A stretch of 42,238 bases of DNA from Desulfobacterales bacterium (GCA_029939895.1 JAOZSB010000003.1:1-42238); one strand, 5' to 3'. Counted from the first letter of the stretch, positions 7,633 through 16,201 are shown. The notes: generated from the letters alone by a model not told the origin. Translations and numbers: made by a program.

Positions 7633-9609
7633 CTATTCTACATAAAGTTTCTGGCCGGGGTAAATTGTGTTGTTGTGTGTCATGGAGTTAATTTCCAGGA
7701 ACTTGTTAAGGGGCATGTTGTGCCTTCTTGCTATTGAAAAGGCAGAGTCCCCGGCCTTAACGCTGTAGGTTCTGGAGCTGCCCTTGCGGATAGTTTTTTT
7801 GCCGCCGGGAATTCTGAGAACCTGACCAATTCTAAGATTGGTGGTCATAAGGCTGTTAAGGGACATTATTCTTCTTGTGGTAGTATTATATTTTTTTGCC
7901 AGTATCCACAGGGAGTCGCCCCTTTTGACCAGGTGCCTTGCAGGTGTTGGCCCGGTATACTTTTTTGGGGCGGGCTTTCTGTAGGTTAAAGATCCCTTTG
8001 CCGGGATTTTCAGAAGCTTTCCAGCCACGATGTAGTTACGCTTGTTGATATTATTGGCATAGGCAATGCTCCTGACAGATGTGCGGTAACGTCTGGCAAT
8101 GGTGGAGAGGGCCTCACCGTTTCGTACCCTGTGATAGATAAACGCTGGTCTTGGTGTTGATGCAACCTTCAGCTTGCTGGCAATCAAGGTGAGTTGATTG
8201 GCCTTGGAGCTTGGCACTTTAAGGGGATAACCTTCGCCTGGGATGATGCTGTACCTGAGCTCCGGGTTCATCAGGGACAGGGCTTTTTTGTCAACATTGA
8301 TTGCCGATGCAACGTCCTTGAGATGCACCTGCTTGTCTATCTTAACTATTGAATAATCTTCAGGAGCGTCCACCTTGATGTCTGCCATGCCGTATTTTTC
8401 AAGGTTATTTATAATATGGAGCGTCGCAAGGAACCTGGGTACATATCTTGCGGTTTCCCTGGGAAGCTTCTGGTAAAGGTCCCAGAAATCGTCGAGGTAT
8501 TTTATGTTCTGGGTTCTGATGATGCGTAAAACCCTGCCTTCACCGCAGTTGTATGACGCAAGTGCAGTTGTCCAGTCGCCGAATATCTTGTGAAGCGCAG
8601 TGAGGTAGCCTATCGCAGCGATTGTAGCCTTGTCCGGGTCCATCCTTGAGTCAATGTACAGATCTCGTTTAAGGCCAAACTTGTACCCTGTGGAGGGTAT
8701 GAACTGCCAGAGTCCAAGTGCCCTTGCCTTTGAAAGAGCTTTTACCTTGTAGCCGCTTTCTATTAAGGGGAGCCATGAAAGTTCCGTGGGAAGTCCAGCC
8801 GCCTTAAGTTCCTTTACAATTTTAGGGCGGTACTTGCCAGAGCGTTTATATGACTGGATGAAAAATCTTCTTTCACCACCTGTGGTGAATAGTTTTATTT
8901 CACGTTTAACATATTTATTTATAACGATTGGAATTGCATTGTGATTTCCGTTTACCACGATGTTTCGTGAAGCATAAATTTCAAGAATCCGCTTTGAGAT
9001 CGTGAACCTGACATCTTCCTTTTGCTGTATGAGTTTGGGGTCGTCCATTGTATCAATGCTCAGAATAAAGGAGTATGCCTGGTCAAGAGCCTCGAGTGCA
9101 TTATCAAGGTCGCCTTTTTGCCAGAAATCCTGGGCTGCCTGGCAGAATTCAAGCGCACCGTCAAGTTTTGCCTGCTCTGATTTAACAGGAAGCAGCGCAT
9201 CGTCGGACTGCTTTGCCGTTGTTGAAGATTTTTCCTTTGGCGCAGCAATCTTATTGCAGGTCGCTGGAAGCGCAGCCTTTGAATTATCTTTGTTTTTGGA
9301 AATTGTTGTTTTTGTTGTACTTTCTGACTTTTCTGTAATATCTGATGATTGTGATGGGGCGTTATGATCATCTGATTGAACGGTTTTTTTGCCAAGAAGT
9401 GATCCAAGCTGTGTCCCGCTGAGCTGTTTATTACATCCTGCACTTGGAAGGATTAAGGCAATAATAAAAAAAAGCGCAGCAATATTAATGAAATAAGATT
9501 TAATAGTGAAAAACTTCTGAGATTTTGCATCAGAGATTTTCTTATATTCATTATTTAAGCTGGATTCATTATTGATGGAGGTCAGGGTCGAATTTAAATG
9601 TGTGCTCAT
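7633..9609 (-). CDS. MltD-like membrane-bound lytic transglycosylase with LysM repeats
   Basis: This 658-residue envelope enzyme cleaves peptidoglycan glycan strands to 1,6-anhydro products. A hydrophobic segment (about 41-56) precedes a lipobox PSAGC with Cys59. A low-complexity Ser/Thr/Lys linker follows (about 60-145). The SLT domain spans about 265-400, with catalytic Glu284 in PLIESGY and the GLWQFIPST and YNCGEGRV signatures. Three LysM domains bind peptidoglycan at about 492-536, 559-601 and 614-657. ATG 9609 has AAGGA 8 nt upstream, so the unusually long 36-residue stretch before the signal hydrophobic core seems real. The gene symbol is withheld because several MltD-like paralogues exist in this group. 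Confidence 0.9.
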   Translation of the reverse strand: MSTHLNSTLTSINNESSLNNEYKKISDAKSQKFFTIKSYFINIAALFFIIALILPSAGCNKQLSGTQLGSLLGKKTVQSDDHNAPSQSSDITEKSESTTKTTISKNKDNSKAALPATCNKIAAPKEKSSTTAKQSDDALLPVKSEQAKLDGALEFCQAAQDFWQKGDLDNALEALDQAYSFILSIDTMDDPKLIQQKEDVRFTISKRILEIYASRNIVVNGNHNAIPIVINKYVKREIKLFTTGGERRFFIQSYKRSGKYRPKIVKELKAAGLPTELSWLPLIESGYKVKALSKARALGLWQFIPSTGYKFGLKRDLYIDSRMDPDKATIAAIGYLTALHKIFGDWTTALASYNCGEGRVLRIIRTQNIKYLDDFWDLYQKLPRETARYVPRFLATLHIINNLEKYGMADIKVDAPEDYSIVKIDKQVHLKDVASAINVDKKALSLMNPELRYSIIPGEGYPLKVPSSKANQLTLIASKLKVASTPRPAFIYHRVRNGEALSTIARRYRTSVRSIAYANNINKRNYIVAGKLLKIPAKGSLTYRKPAPKKYTGPTPARHLVKRGDSLWILAKKYNTTTRRIMSLNSLMTTNLRIGQVLRIPGGKKTIRKGSSRTYSVKAGDSAFSIARRHNMPLNKFLEINSMTHNNTIYPGQKLYVE

Positions 9610-10047
9610 TAGCGGGTCCTTTTAAAATTACATAAAAAGCTGTTTAAATTATAAATATAGACGAAACATTCTTCATCAAATTTTCTCTTTTATTTAAAAA
9701 TTATCAATAGGTCAAACAAAAAAATAATAAAATTGTGTCTCAAGTAAAATTTGCATCTATATGTAGTATTATAAACCTAAATTTTATTTATCAGTTAATT
9801 AAATCATTTGTCAAGTAATTATATATAAATTATGATAATTTTATTAAAAAGGGCATCAAGAAAAAGTAGGTAAAAAGTTTAAATTTCGAAAAACCGAGAA
9901 AATGGTTGAAAATAGAAGCTGAAAAGGGTAAAGAGGCTTGTAAGTGGATTTATTTGGAGATAAACAGATATAAATTGAAATTTTCAGGGTTGCCATTGCT
10001 AACCGAAGGGTGTAAGTGTACTGATTCGTTTTGAAGGTAATAGTTTC
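9610..10047. other. Very AT-rich intergenic region, no gene recognised
   Basis: About 440 bp separate the divergent transglycosylase gene and the tRNA cluster. The sequence is dominated by A/T runs and must contain the transglycosylase promoter on the minus strand. A 72-codon minus-strand frame (9856-10074) has no recognisable protein features and is not accepted. No repeat copy is present. Confidence 0.5.
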
Positions 10048-10075
10048 TTTGAAAAAAAAAATGTTTGGGTACAAT
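10048..10075 (+). promoter_or_regulatory. Promoter-like site for the tRNA-tuf operon
   Basis: TTTGAA (10048-10053) and TACAAT (10070-10075) are spaced 16 bp apart. The predicted start falls about 7 nt later, some 15 nt before the first tRNA. The position is right for a stable-RNA promoter, but the -35 match is only partial. Confidence 0.5.
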
Positions 10076-10097
10076 ACACGCCAGAAGTAATTTTTAA

Positions 10098-10174
10098 GCC
10101 AGCGTAGCTCAGTTGGCCAGAGCTACTGATTTGTAATCAGTGGGTCGGGGGTTCGAATCCCTCCGCTGGCTCCA
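10098..10174 (+). tRNA. tRNA-Thr (anticodon TGT)
   Basis: GCCAGCG and CGCTGGC form a 7-bp acceptor stem. The anticodon stem CTGA/TCAG holds loop TTTGTAA with anticodon TGT. GGTTCGAATCC forms the T-arm region, and the CCA end is encoded. It is first of four tRNAs in the same order as the tRNA genes preceding tufB in E. coli (Thr, Tyr, Gly, Thr). Confidence 0.97.
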
Positions 10175-10178
10175 GTGT

Positions 10179-10263
10179 GGTGGGGTTCCCGAGTGGTCAA
10201 AGGGAGCAGACTGTAAATCTGCCGGCGAAGCCTTCGGAGGTTCAAATCCTCCCCCCACCACCA
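10179..10263 (+). tRNA. tRNA-Tyr (anticodon GTA)
   Basis: This is a class II tRNA of 85 nt including encoded CCA. GGTGGGG pairs with CCCCACC. The anticodon stem CAGA/TCTG encloses CTGTAAA with anticodon GTA. A long variable arm (CCGGCGAAGCCTTC region) and T-arm GGAGG/CCTCC are visible. It starts 5 nt after tRNA-Thr, so both are processed from one transcript. Confidence 0.97.
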
Positions 10264-10280
10264 CCCAACAATTATGTTGT

Positions 10281-10319
10281 ATGTAGGAGATTTCGTGACA
10301 GAAATCGCTGGAACTACAT
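10281..10319 (+). other. Two-tier hairpin between tRNA-Tyr and tRNA-Gly
   Basis: ATGTAG (10281-10286) pairs with CTACAT (10314-10319), and inside it GATTTC (10289-10294) pairs with GAAATC (10301-10306) across a 6-nt loop. It lies 18 nt after the tRNA-Tyr CCA in a 200-bp spacer that otherwise holds no gene. It could be a processing or stability structure, or an attenuator between the tRNA pairs. Confidence 0.45.
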
Positions 10320-10463
10320 GACTACTATTCCATGCGATGTATTATAATATCGTCACGTCAAATAATCCTGCAATATGATTTTTATTTATTTATAATGTCT
10401 TTAAATAATAGAGAAATCAAAAACACTTAAAACGAGCGTTTTTTTAATGCTAAAAAAATTGCT

Positions 10464-10539
10464 GCGGGAGTAGCTCAGCTGGTAGAGCTTCAGCCTTCCA
10501 AGCTGAATGTCGCGGGTTCGAGCCCCGTCTCCCGCTCCA
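10464..10539 (+). tRNA. tRNA-Gly (anticodon TCC)
   Basis: GCGGGAG pairs with CTCCCGC. The anticodon arm CAGC-CTTCCAA-GCTG gives anticodon TCC. The T-loop GGTTCGAGCC is canonical and CCA is encoded. It is third of the four clustered tRNAs upstream of tuf. Confidence 0.97.
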
Positions 10540-10669
10540 TTAGCATTAAATAAAAATAAATGAGCAATTTATATTCTGTTCAAAAAATGGGTTCTTAAAT
10601 GGGTTCTATTGGATTCAGGTATGAGCTTTTTTGGGCTGACACACAAATTTGATTTGCAACAGGCACAAT

Positions 10670-10746
10670 GCCCGCGTAGCTCAGTCGGTAGAGCGCTTCC
10701 TTGGTAAGGAAGAGGTTCATCGGTTCAATTCCGATCGCGGGCTCCA
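10670..10746 (+). tRNA. tRNA-Thr (anticodon GGT)
   Basis: GCCCGCG pairs with CGCGGGC. The anticodon arm TTCC-TTGGTAA-GGAA gives anticodon GGT. T-arm ATCGGTTCAATTCCGAT and encoded CCA are present. It ends 81 bp before the tuf start, matching the conserved tRNA-Thr - tuf linkage. Confidence 0.97.
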
Positions 10747-10827
10747 TTTATTGCATTTTTTATGCTTTAAAAAAGTTTAAATTATAAGATTCTTTAGACA
10801 AAAATAAGCAACCAGGAGGACGTAAAA

Positions 10828-12021
10828 ATGGCAAAGGCAAAGTTCGAGAGAAATAAACCCCATGTAAACGTAGGCACAATTGGCCATATTGACCATGGTA
10901 AGACCACGCTTACAGCGGCGATCACAAAGCATAACGGCCTGAAGGGAATGGCAGAGTTTATCCCCTTTGACCAGATCGACAAGGCTCCAGAGGAAAAAGC
11001 CAGGGGCATAACCATTGCAACTGCCCATGTAGAGTATGAGACTGAAAATCGTCATTACGCACATGTTGACTGTCCAGGCCATGCTGACTACATCAAGAAC
11101 ATGATAACCGGTGCAGCACAGATGGACGGCGCAATACTGGTTGTTGGTGCTGACGATGGGCCAATGCCTCAAACCAGGGAACACATCCTTCTTGCTCGTC
11201 AGGTTGGTGTACCAAGGATAATCGTATTTTTGAACAAATGCGACATGGTAGACGACGAAGAACTAATCGAGCTGGTTGAACTTGAGATGCGTGAGCTTCT
11301 TGATAAGTACGATTTTCCTGGCGACGACACTCCGATTATCCAGGGAAGCGCACTCAAGGCACTTGAGAGCGATGACCCGGCCAGCGACGATGCCAAGTGC
11401 ATATTTGAGCTGATGGATGCAATCGACAGCTACATCCCAGAGCCGGAACGTGACATAGACAGACCATTCCTTATGCCCATTGAAGACGTATTCAGCATAT
11501 CCGGCCGTGGAACAGTTGTAACAGGCAGGGTAGACCGCGGAATCGTAAAAGTAGGCGAGGATGTAGAGATAGTAGGTATTCGTGACACGGTAAAGACAGT
11601 ATGTACAGGAGTTGAGATGTTCAGAAAACTTCTTGACGAAGGCCGTGCCGGAGACAACATAGGTGTTCTGCTTCGCGGAACAAAACGAGAAGATGTTGAG
11701 CGTGGTCAGGTAGTAGCCAAGCCCAAATCCATCACCCCCCATACAAAGTTCAAGGCCGAAGTATATATACTCAGCAAAGAAGAGGGCGGAAGACATACGC
11801 CATTCTTTAGCGGGTATCGTCCGCAGTTTTACTTTCGGACAACCGATGTTACCGGTGTATTGAGCCTGCCAGAGGGAGTAGAGATGGTAATGCCTGGAGA
11901 TCACATAACAATATCAGGTGATCTTATTACACCGATAGCAATGGAAAAAGAACTTAGGTTTGCGATCCGCGAAGGCGGTCGTACAGTCGGAGCTGGTGTT
12001 GTCAGCGAAATTATAGAATAA
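10828..12021 (+). CDS. tuf: Elongation factor Tu, first copy
   Basis: EF-Tu is the GTPase that delivers aminoacyl-tRNA to the ribosomal A site. The 397-residue protein has the G1 motif GHIDHGKT (19-26), switch [16 protein letters not shown]3 DCPGH, G4 NKCD and G5 SALKAL, followed by domains 2 and 3. AGGAGG 8 nt upstream sets ATG 10828. It follows four tRNAs as in the E. coli tufB operon and precedes rpmG. From position 10843 to one base past the stop the DNA appears identical to the second tuf at 26352. Only three synonymous differences occur, all in the first 15 nt, indicating ongoing gene conversion. Confidence 0.99.
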   Translation: MAKAKFERNKPHVNVGTIGHIDHGKTTLTAAITKHNGLKGMAEFIPFDQIDKAPEEKARGITIATAHVEYETENRHYAHVDCPGHADYIKNMITGAAQMDGAILVVGADDGPMPQTREHILLARQVGVPRIIVFLNKCDMVDDEELIELVELEMRELLDKYDFPGDDTPIIQGSALKALESDDPASDDAKCIFELMDAIDSYIPEPERDIDRPFLMPIEDVFSISGRGTVVTGRVDRGIVKVGEDVEIVGIRDTVKTVCTGVEMFRKLLDEGRAGDNIGVLLRGTKREDVERGQVVAKPKSITPHTKFKAEVYILSKEEGGRHTPFFSGYRPQFYFRTTDVTGVLSLPEGVEMVMPGDHITISGDLITPIAMEKELRFAIREGGRTVGAGVVSEIIE

Positions 12022-12051
12022 GTTTTCAGGTAAGTAGCAAGGAGTAACGCC

Positions 12052-12201
12052 GTGAGGATAATTGTAACACTGGCATGTACGGAATGTAAAAGGCGTAATT
12101 ATACCACGACCAAGAACAAACGTACAACGCCCAGTAAACTGGAGTTTAGTAAATACTGTCGATTTTGCCAAAAGCATACGGCACATAAAGAGACAAAATA
12201 A
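12052..12201 (+). CDS. rpmG: 50S ribosomal protein L33, zinc-ribbon form
   Basis: This 49-residue protein is encoded just after tuf. Two CX2C pairs (Cys9/Cys12 and Cys36/Cys39) define the zinc-binding form of L33. The start is GTG 12052, preceded by AAGGAG about 7 nt upstream. [18 protein letters not shown] and the [14 protein letters not shown] block are family-typical. The gene lies between tuf and tRNA-Trp, a common arrangement ahead of secE-nusG. It is too short for simple length-based gene finding. Confidence 0.97.
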   Translation: MRIIVTLACTECKRRNYTTTKNKRTTPSKLEFSKYCRFCQKHTAHKETK

Positions 12202-12318
12202 AAACATATAACGGTTTATTTTTAGCCATTAGTGCTTAATTTGGAAATGATGGCAGGCAGGTGTTAATTATTTTAACCAGCTTAAGAAATAAATAATTAA
12301 ACCAGTTAATCGGAATAC

Positions 12319-12395
12319 AGGCCAGTGGCTCAATTTGGCAGAGCATCGGACTCCAAATCCGGGGGTTGGGGGTTCGATTCCCTCCTGGCCTGCCA
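12319..12395 (+). tRNA. tRNA-Trp (anticodon CCA)
   Basis: AGGCCAG pairs with CTGGCCT. The anticodon arm CGGA-CTCCAAA-TCCG gives anticodon CCA. The T-loop GGTTCGATTCC is canonical and the CCA end is encoded. It lies between rpmG and secE, a frequently conserved position in bacteria. Confidence 0.97.
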
Positions 12396-12486
12396 ATTTC
12401 GATTTATGATTCAGAAATTTTTGAAATTAGGAAGAAAGCAATCTTAAATTCAACAATTTCGAAGTCATATGAAATTTATTAAGAGA

Positions 12487-12723
12487 TTTTTTGCTTATTT
12501 TATAACCAGATCACCTGGATAAACTATGCAAAAGGCTTCATTGTTAATATTAAGTTTATTGGGAGTTTTTTTGCTTATTTCATAACCAGGCCTTCGGTTT
12601 AACTAAGCTAAAAAGCTTCGTTAAAAATCTAAGTTTATTGGGAGTTTTTTTGCTTATTTCATAACCAGACCTTAGGGATAAACAAAAATCATCGCTTCGT
12701 TAAAAATCTAAGTTTATTGGGAG
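12487..12723 (+). repeat. Three tandem 79-bp SD-tailed repeats upstream of secE
   Basis: Units are 12487-12565, 12566-12644 and 12645-12723, exactly 79 bp each, head to tail. Each ends in AAGTTTATTGGGAG followed by T-rich sequence or the gene. The second has an AACC/GGTT apical pairing. In the third the TAAGC arm has become AAAAA, so its main hairpin is lost while its GGGAG still serves secE (GTG 6 nt away). A decayed end of a possible fourth unit (TTCG...AAATTTATTAAGAG) precedes them at about 12456-12486. Confidence 0.93.
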
Positions 12724-12729
12724 TTATTT

Positions 12730-13101
12730 GTGGGACGGTTACAGAAAAAAAAGCCAATAGATAAAAAAAGAAAAAATGGCGTGCGCAATGATGGCAACGG
12801 TGCAGAAGCTTCAGAAAATGGAGCAATAGTACCTGAGTCGTCAAAAAATACAAAAATCCAGACCAAGCCCGGGCCAAAGTCTTTTAAATCCACAAAGATT
12901 AAAAAGACCGATGGAAAGATTGGCAAGGCTTTACAATTTTTCCGCGAGGTAAAAGTTGAGCTGGAAAAAGTAACATGGCCTACAAAACAACAGACAATGG
13001 GCTCTACTGCCGTTGTGATTGTACTTGTTATGATAATTTCAATGTTTCTTGGAATCGTTGATTTTGGGCTGACGGAAGCTGTCCGTTTTATTCTGCAGTA
13101 G
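12730..13101 (+). CDS. secE: Preprotein translocase subunit SecE
   Basis: SecE clamps SecY in the inner-membrane Sec translocon. The conserved amphipathic block FFREVKVELEKVTWPTKQQT spans residues 70-89. One transmembrane helix follows at about 92-112. Thus it is the single-span form. Residues 1-60 are a basic, low-complexity extension rich in Lys, Asn and Ser, unusual for single-span SecE, which is often 60-80 residues in total. GTG 12730 is set by GGGAG 6 nt upstream, provided by the last of three repeats. If a start downstream of the extension were used the repeat SD would be wasted, which favours the long form. Confidence 0.93.
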   Translation: MGRLQKKKPIDKKRKNGVRNDGNGAEASENGAIVPESSKNTKIQTKPGPKSFKSTKIKKTDGKIGKALQFFREVKVELEKVTWPTKQQTMGSTAVVIVLVMIISMFLGIVDFGLTEAVRFILQ

Positions 13102-13162
13102 TGGCTGTTAATATGGTTTTGGAAGAGGCAGTTTCAGGAGCATAATTAAAATTTATTGAAAG

Positions 13163-13322
13163 CTTTTTTGCTTATTTACTAACCAGGCCACATGGATAAA
13201 CTAAGCAGATAGTTTCGATGAAAATTTTAAGTTTATCAGGAGATTTTTACTTATTTCATAACCAGACCTTATGTATAAACTAAGTGAAAATGCTTCGTTG
13301 TTAATGTTAAGTTTACTAGGAG
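13163..13322 (+). repeat. Two tandem SD-tailed repeats upstream of nusG
   Basis: Units are 13163-13242 and 13243-13322, 80 bp each. The second unit has ACTTA and TAAGT where others have GCTTA and TAAGC: the outer G-C pair is replaced by A-T on both strands, a compensatory change. Its AGGAG (13318-13322) lies 6 nt before the nusG GTG. A decayed repeat end (AAATTTATTGAAAG) precedes the array. Confidence 0.92.
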
Positions 13323-13328
13323 TAATAA

Positions 13329-13865
13329 GTGTCGAATAATATGAAATGGTATATTGTTCATGTCTATTCAGGGTTTGAAGGCAAGGTCAAGACCTCCCTT
13401 GAGGAGCGTATTGCTGAATCACCCCAAAAGGAAAAGTTCGGAGAAGTTGTTGTTCCTACTGAACAGATTGTAGAACTGGTAAATGGGAAAAGAAAAACGT
13501 CCTCCCGGAAATTTTACCCAGGCTACATACTTGTTCAACTGGAACTTAATGACGAAACCTGGCATATCGTGAACAACACAGCCAAAGTAACTGGTTTTCT
13601 GGGCGAAAGGAACAAGCCTACCCCAATAACCGAAGCAGAGGCCCAGACGATTCTCAACCGTATGGAAGAGGGTCAGACCAAGCCTCAGCCCAAATTTTAC
13701 TTTGAGACTGGCGATGAAATAAGGGTTATTGATGGACCTTTTACTAATTTTCACGGCACGGTTGAGGAAGTTAATCCTGAAAAGGGCAAAATTAAGGTGC
13801 TGGTAAGTATCTTTGGAAGGTCAACGCCTGTTGAACTGGAATTTGTTCAGGTAACGAAACTGTAA
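13329..13865 (+). CDS. nusG: Transcription termination/antitermination factor NusG
   Basis: NusG binds the RNA polymerase clamp and links it to Rho or ribosomal S10. The 178-residue protein has the NGN domain first (WYIVHVYSGFEGKVK near residue 6, then FYPGYILVQ). A C-terminal KOW domain follows (about 125-178, GDEIRVIDGPFTNFHGTVEEV). The GTG at 13329 is preferred over ATG 13341 because the repeat-derived AGGAG is 6 nt from it. It sits between secE and rplK in canonical order. Confidence 0.97.
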   Translation: MSNNMKWYIVHVYSGFEGKVKTSLEERIAESPQKEKFGEVVVPTEQIVELVNGKRKTSSRKFYPGYILVQLELNDETWHIVNNTAKVTGFLGERNKPTPITEAEAQTILNRMEEGQTKPQPKFYFETGDEIRVIDGPFTNFHGTVEEVNPEKGKIKVLVSIFGRSTPVELEFVQVTKL

Positions 13866-13953
13866 TGAAGTTTATTAAAATATTAACATGCAGGTCAAAA
13901 AAATAAGGGTAGGAAACAAGGCCCGAAAAAAAGCTTAGGAGTCAAAGAAGAAG

Positions 13954-14379
13954 ATGGCAAAAAAAGTAATGTCACAGGTTAAACTTCAGGTAGCGGCGGG
14001 AAAGGCAAACCCCTCTCCGCCAATTGGGCCCGCCCTGGGTCAGCACGGCGTGAACATCATGGATTTCTGTAAAGCTTTTAATGCAAGAACGCAGGGCCAG
14101 GATGGCATGATAATCCCGGTCGTGATAACAATATATCAGGATAGGTCTTTTACCTTTATTACAAAGACGCCTCCGGCTGCGATATTGTTGAAAAAAGCAG
14201 CAAAAGTAGCAAAGGGCGCAGGCGACCCGAAACGTGACAGGGTCGGCAAGGTGACGATGAAGCAGGTTGAGGAAATTGCAGAGTTGAAGAAGGTTGATTT
14301 GAATGCAAATGATCTGGCAGCAGCCTGTAATATTATAAAAGGTACTGCCCGGAGTATGGGAATAGATGTTGTTGAGTAA
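13954..14379 (+). CDS. rplK: 50S ribosomal protein L11
   Basis: L11 forms the GTPase-associated centre stalk base with 23S rRNA and the L10-L12 complex. It is 141 residues, the usual length. It has the N-terminal proline-rich [17 protein letters not shown] helix-loop (thiostrepton-binding side) and the C-terminal rRNA-binding domain ([26 protein letters not shown]). It starts with ATG after GGAG some 12 nt upstream, with nearer purines. No full repeat precedes it, although AAGTTTATTA right after the nusG stop resembles a repeat remnant. Confidence 0.98.
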   Translation: MAKKVMSQVKLQVAAGKANPSPPIGPALGQHGVNIMDFCKAFNARTQGQDGMIIPVVITIYQDRSFTFITKTPPAAILLKKAAKVAKGAGDPKRDRVGKVTMKQVEEIAELKKVDLNANDLAAACNIIKGTARSMGIDVVE

Positions 14380-14562
14380 TACGGTTTTTTTTAAAAAGGT
14401 TGATTGATCAAATTTTTTAAAAACAAGTAATGTAAAAAATACTTGAACCACAAAATCTTTATCCCTTTATTAGGAATGCAAGTTTAATATTTCAACGCAC
14501 TTGAACAAAACTTAACATTTCCTGGATTGACAAAAAATAAATTGAAGGAGTGAGTAACTAAA

Positions 14563-15270
14563 ATGCCGAAGCGGGGAAAGAAATATCAGGGAGCGTATAA
14601 TAATCTGGACTTCGATAAGAAATACGGGTTTTCCGATGCAGTGAGTTTTATTATTGAGAATTCCTACGCAAAGTTCGATGAGACAGTGGATGTGGCCGTA
14701 AGGCTCGGTGTTGATCCGAGGCACGCAGACCAGATGGTACGCGGAACGGTAATCCTCCCTAACGGTTTGGGTAAAAAAGTCTCTGTTTTAGTTTTTGCCA
14801 AGGGCGAAAAAGAGATGGAAGCCCAGGAAGCCGGGGCCGACTTTGTAGGCAACGATGACCTGATAGATAAAATTAAGGGCGGCTGGTTTGAATTTGACAA
14901 GGCCGTAGCCACCCCTGATATGATGGGGACTGTCGGAAAAATCGGAAGACTTTTAGGGCCCAGGGGACTTATGCCTAATGCGAAAACAGGGACAGTAACT
15001 TTTGACATAGCCAGAGCTGTGAACGAACTTAAGGCTGGTAAGATCGACTTTAGGGTTGAAAAAACTGGAATCGTTCATGCACCTATGGGAAAGGTATCCT
15101 TTGGCCCGGGAAAAGTTGTTGAGAATATGTCTGCTTTTTTTGAAACTATCATGCGCTTGAAGCCCGCTTCAAGTAAGGGGACTTATCTTAAGAGTATTGC
15201 TATTTCAACTACTATGGGACCTGGAGTCAAGGTAGATTCGGCATTCGCACGGGATCTGATAAAAGAATAA
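14563..15270 (+). CDS. rplA: 50S ribosomal protein L1
   Basis: L1 forms the mobile stalk near the E site and in many bacteria represses its own operon by binding its mRNA. It has 235 residues. The recognised blocks are [14 protein letters not shown] near the N-terminus, [32 protein letters not shown] and the C-terminal [17 protein letters not shown] lies 10 nt before the ATG. The 183-bp gap after rplK is longer than usual and could hold an L1-binding leader, but I cannot point to a specific site. Confidence 0.98.
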   Translation: MPKRGKKYQGAYNNLDFDKKYGFSDAVSFIIENSYAKFDETVDVAVRLGVDPRHADQMVRGTVILPNGLGKKVSVLVFAKGEKEMEAQEAGADFVGNDDLIDKIKGGWFEFDKAVATPDMMGTVGKIGRLLGPRGLMPNAKTGTVTFDIARAVNELKAGKIDFRVEKTGIVHAPMGKVSFGPGKVVENMSAFFETIMRLKPASSKGTYLKSIAISTTMGPGVKVDSAFARDLIKE

Positions 15271-15338
15271 TAAGGGTTTTTAAAGGCCTGACTAAAAAAT
15301 TTTAATATAAATTTTTTCCTTTGGGTGTTAAACATGCC

Positions 15339-15375
15339 TGGCGAAATTAAATTTCGCCATGGTGTATTTTTGCTT
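15339..15375 (+). terminator. Possible attenuator or terminator after rplA
   Basis: TGGCGAAATT (15339-15348) and AATTTCGCCA (15350-15359) are a perfect 10-nt inverted repeat with a minimal loop. Beyond it the sequence becomes T-rich (TATTTTTGCTTTTTG), offset by about 6 nt. It may partly end rplKA transcripts before the L10 leader. The offset weakens the call. Confidence 0.4.
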
Positions 15376-15454
15376 TTTGTAATTTTGCTAAAAGCATCGT
15401 GTTTAATTAAGGTTTTTCAATAAAAAATTATAAATATATTGTTTAAATTTGTGT

Positions 15455-15550
15455 CAAAGACCGTAGGTGCACAAAATAAGTGCATAATCGGCTGTAGCCG
15501 CCCCTACCGAGACGCTTGAGATTGGTTTATTTGCCGCCTCCTGGTCTTTG
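15455..15550 (+). promoter_or_regulatory. L10(L12) ribosomal-protein leader
   Basis: An outer stem pairs CAAAGACC (15455-15462) with GGTCTTTG (15543-15550). Inside it, GTAGG pairs with CCTAC, and GCCGCCTCCTGG lies near the 3' strand. This resembles the family of mRNA leaders bound by the L10-L12 complex upstream of rplJ, where excess protein represses rplJL translation. It lies 26 nt before the rplJ start and just upstream of its AAAGGAGG Shine-Dalgarno. The assignment rests on position and motif pattern. Confidence 0.82.
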
Positions 15551-15576
15551 TAATACGAAAGGAGGAAGAAAAAAAT

Positions 15577-16110
15577 ATGAATCTGGAAGAAAAACAAGCC
15601 GCAGCTGATGCGCTTCGTAAGAAGTTTGAAGAAGCAAAAATAGTCATTCTTACCGACTATAAAGGGCTTAACGTAGCTGATATGACGGATCTCCGCAGAA
15701 AGTTGAGAGAAGCCGATGTTGAATACAGCGTTGTTAAGAATTCCCTGTTGGTACGTGCTTCTGAAGGCACCTTCGTAGAAGGTATAAAAGGCGATTTTAA
15801 GGGACCCAGTGCAATAGCTTTAAGCTATGACGATCCTGTCGCACCTGCGAAGATACTTTCAAAGTTCGTTGAAACCAACAAAAAACTAGACATAAAGTCA
15901 GGTGTTATTGCTGGTCAAGTTCTTAATGAAAAGGATGTTAAGGCTCTTTCATCGCTGCCTTCACGAGAAGTCCTGCTCGCACAGACACTTTCTACAATGT
16001 TGGCCGTACCTACATCTTTTGTACGTGTACTAAACGGCGTACCGATCTCGCTGCTCAATGTGCTTAATGCGATAAAAGACGACAAAGCAGAAAAAGAATC
16101 TGCCGCCTGA
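15577..16110 (+). CDS. rplJ: 50S ribosomal protein L10
   Basis: L10 anchors the L7/L12 dimers to the ribosome and, with them, autoregulates the operon through the leader just upstream. It has 177 residues. The N-terminal rRNA-binding domain carries VILTDYKGLNVADMTDLRRKLR and YSVVKNSLLVRA. The C-terminal helix (about 140-170) binds L12 dimers. AAAGGAGG lies some 10 nt before the ATG. Confidence 0.98.
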   Translation: MNLEEKQAAADALRKKFEEAKIVILTDYKGLNVADMTDLRRKLREADVEYSVVKNSLLVRASEGTFVEGIKGDFKGPSAIALSYDDPVAPAKILSKFVETNKKLDIKSGVIAGQVLNEKDVKALSSLPSREVLLAQTLSTMLAVPTSFVRVLNGVPISLLNVLNAIKDDKAEKESAA

Positions 16111-16201
16111 TAACAGGCCGGTGCAGACCTTTTTCATATTTGACTGAATTTAAATAAGATTTAAAAAAACAATTTTTTGTATATATGGAGGATTAAAGAA
16201 A

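Noticed and set aside
9856-10074. 72-codon minus-strand frame before the tRNA cluster
   Set aside because: Its AT-rich composition gives a random Phe/Leu/Thr/Tyr-rich protein without family features, and it overlaps the likely tRNA promoter.
10777-11184. Antisense frames within both tuf genes (also 11263-11904 and their twins at 26334 and 26787)
   Set aside because: They duplicate exactly only because the tuf genes are identical. They are rich in Cys and Tyr with no recognisable domain and are shadows of EF-Tu coding.
12566-12723. Repeat units as intrinsic terminators because each internal GGGAG is followed by a T-run
   Set aside because: The stem before the T-run would be AT-only with a large internal loop, and GGGAG separates stem and T-run. 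Termination inside secE-nusG and spc genes would also be harmful. Kept only as a remote alternative.
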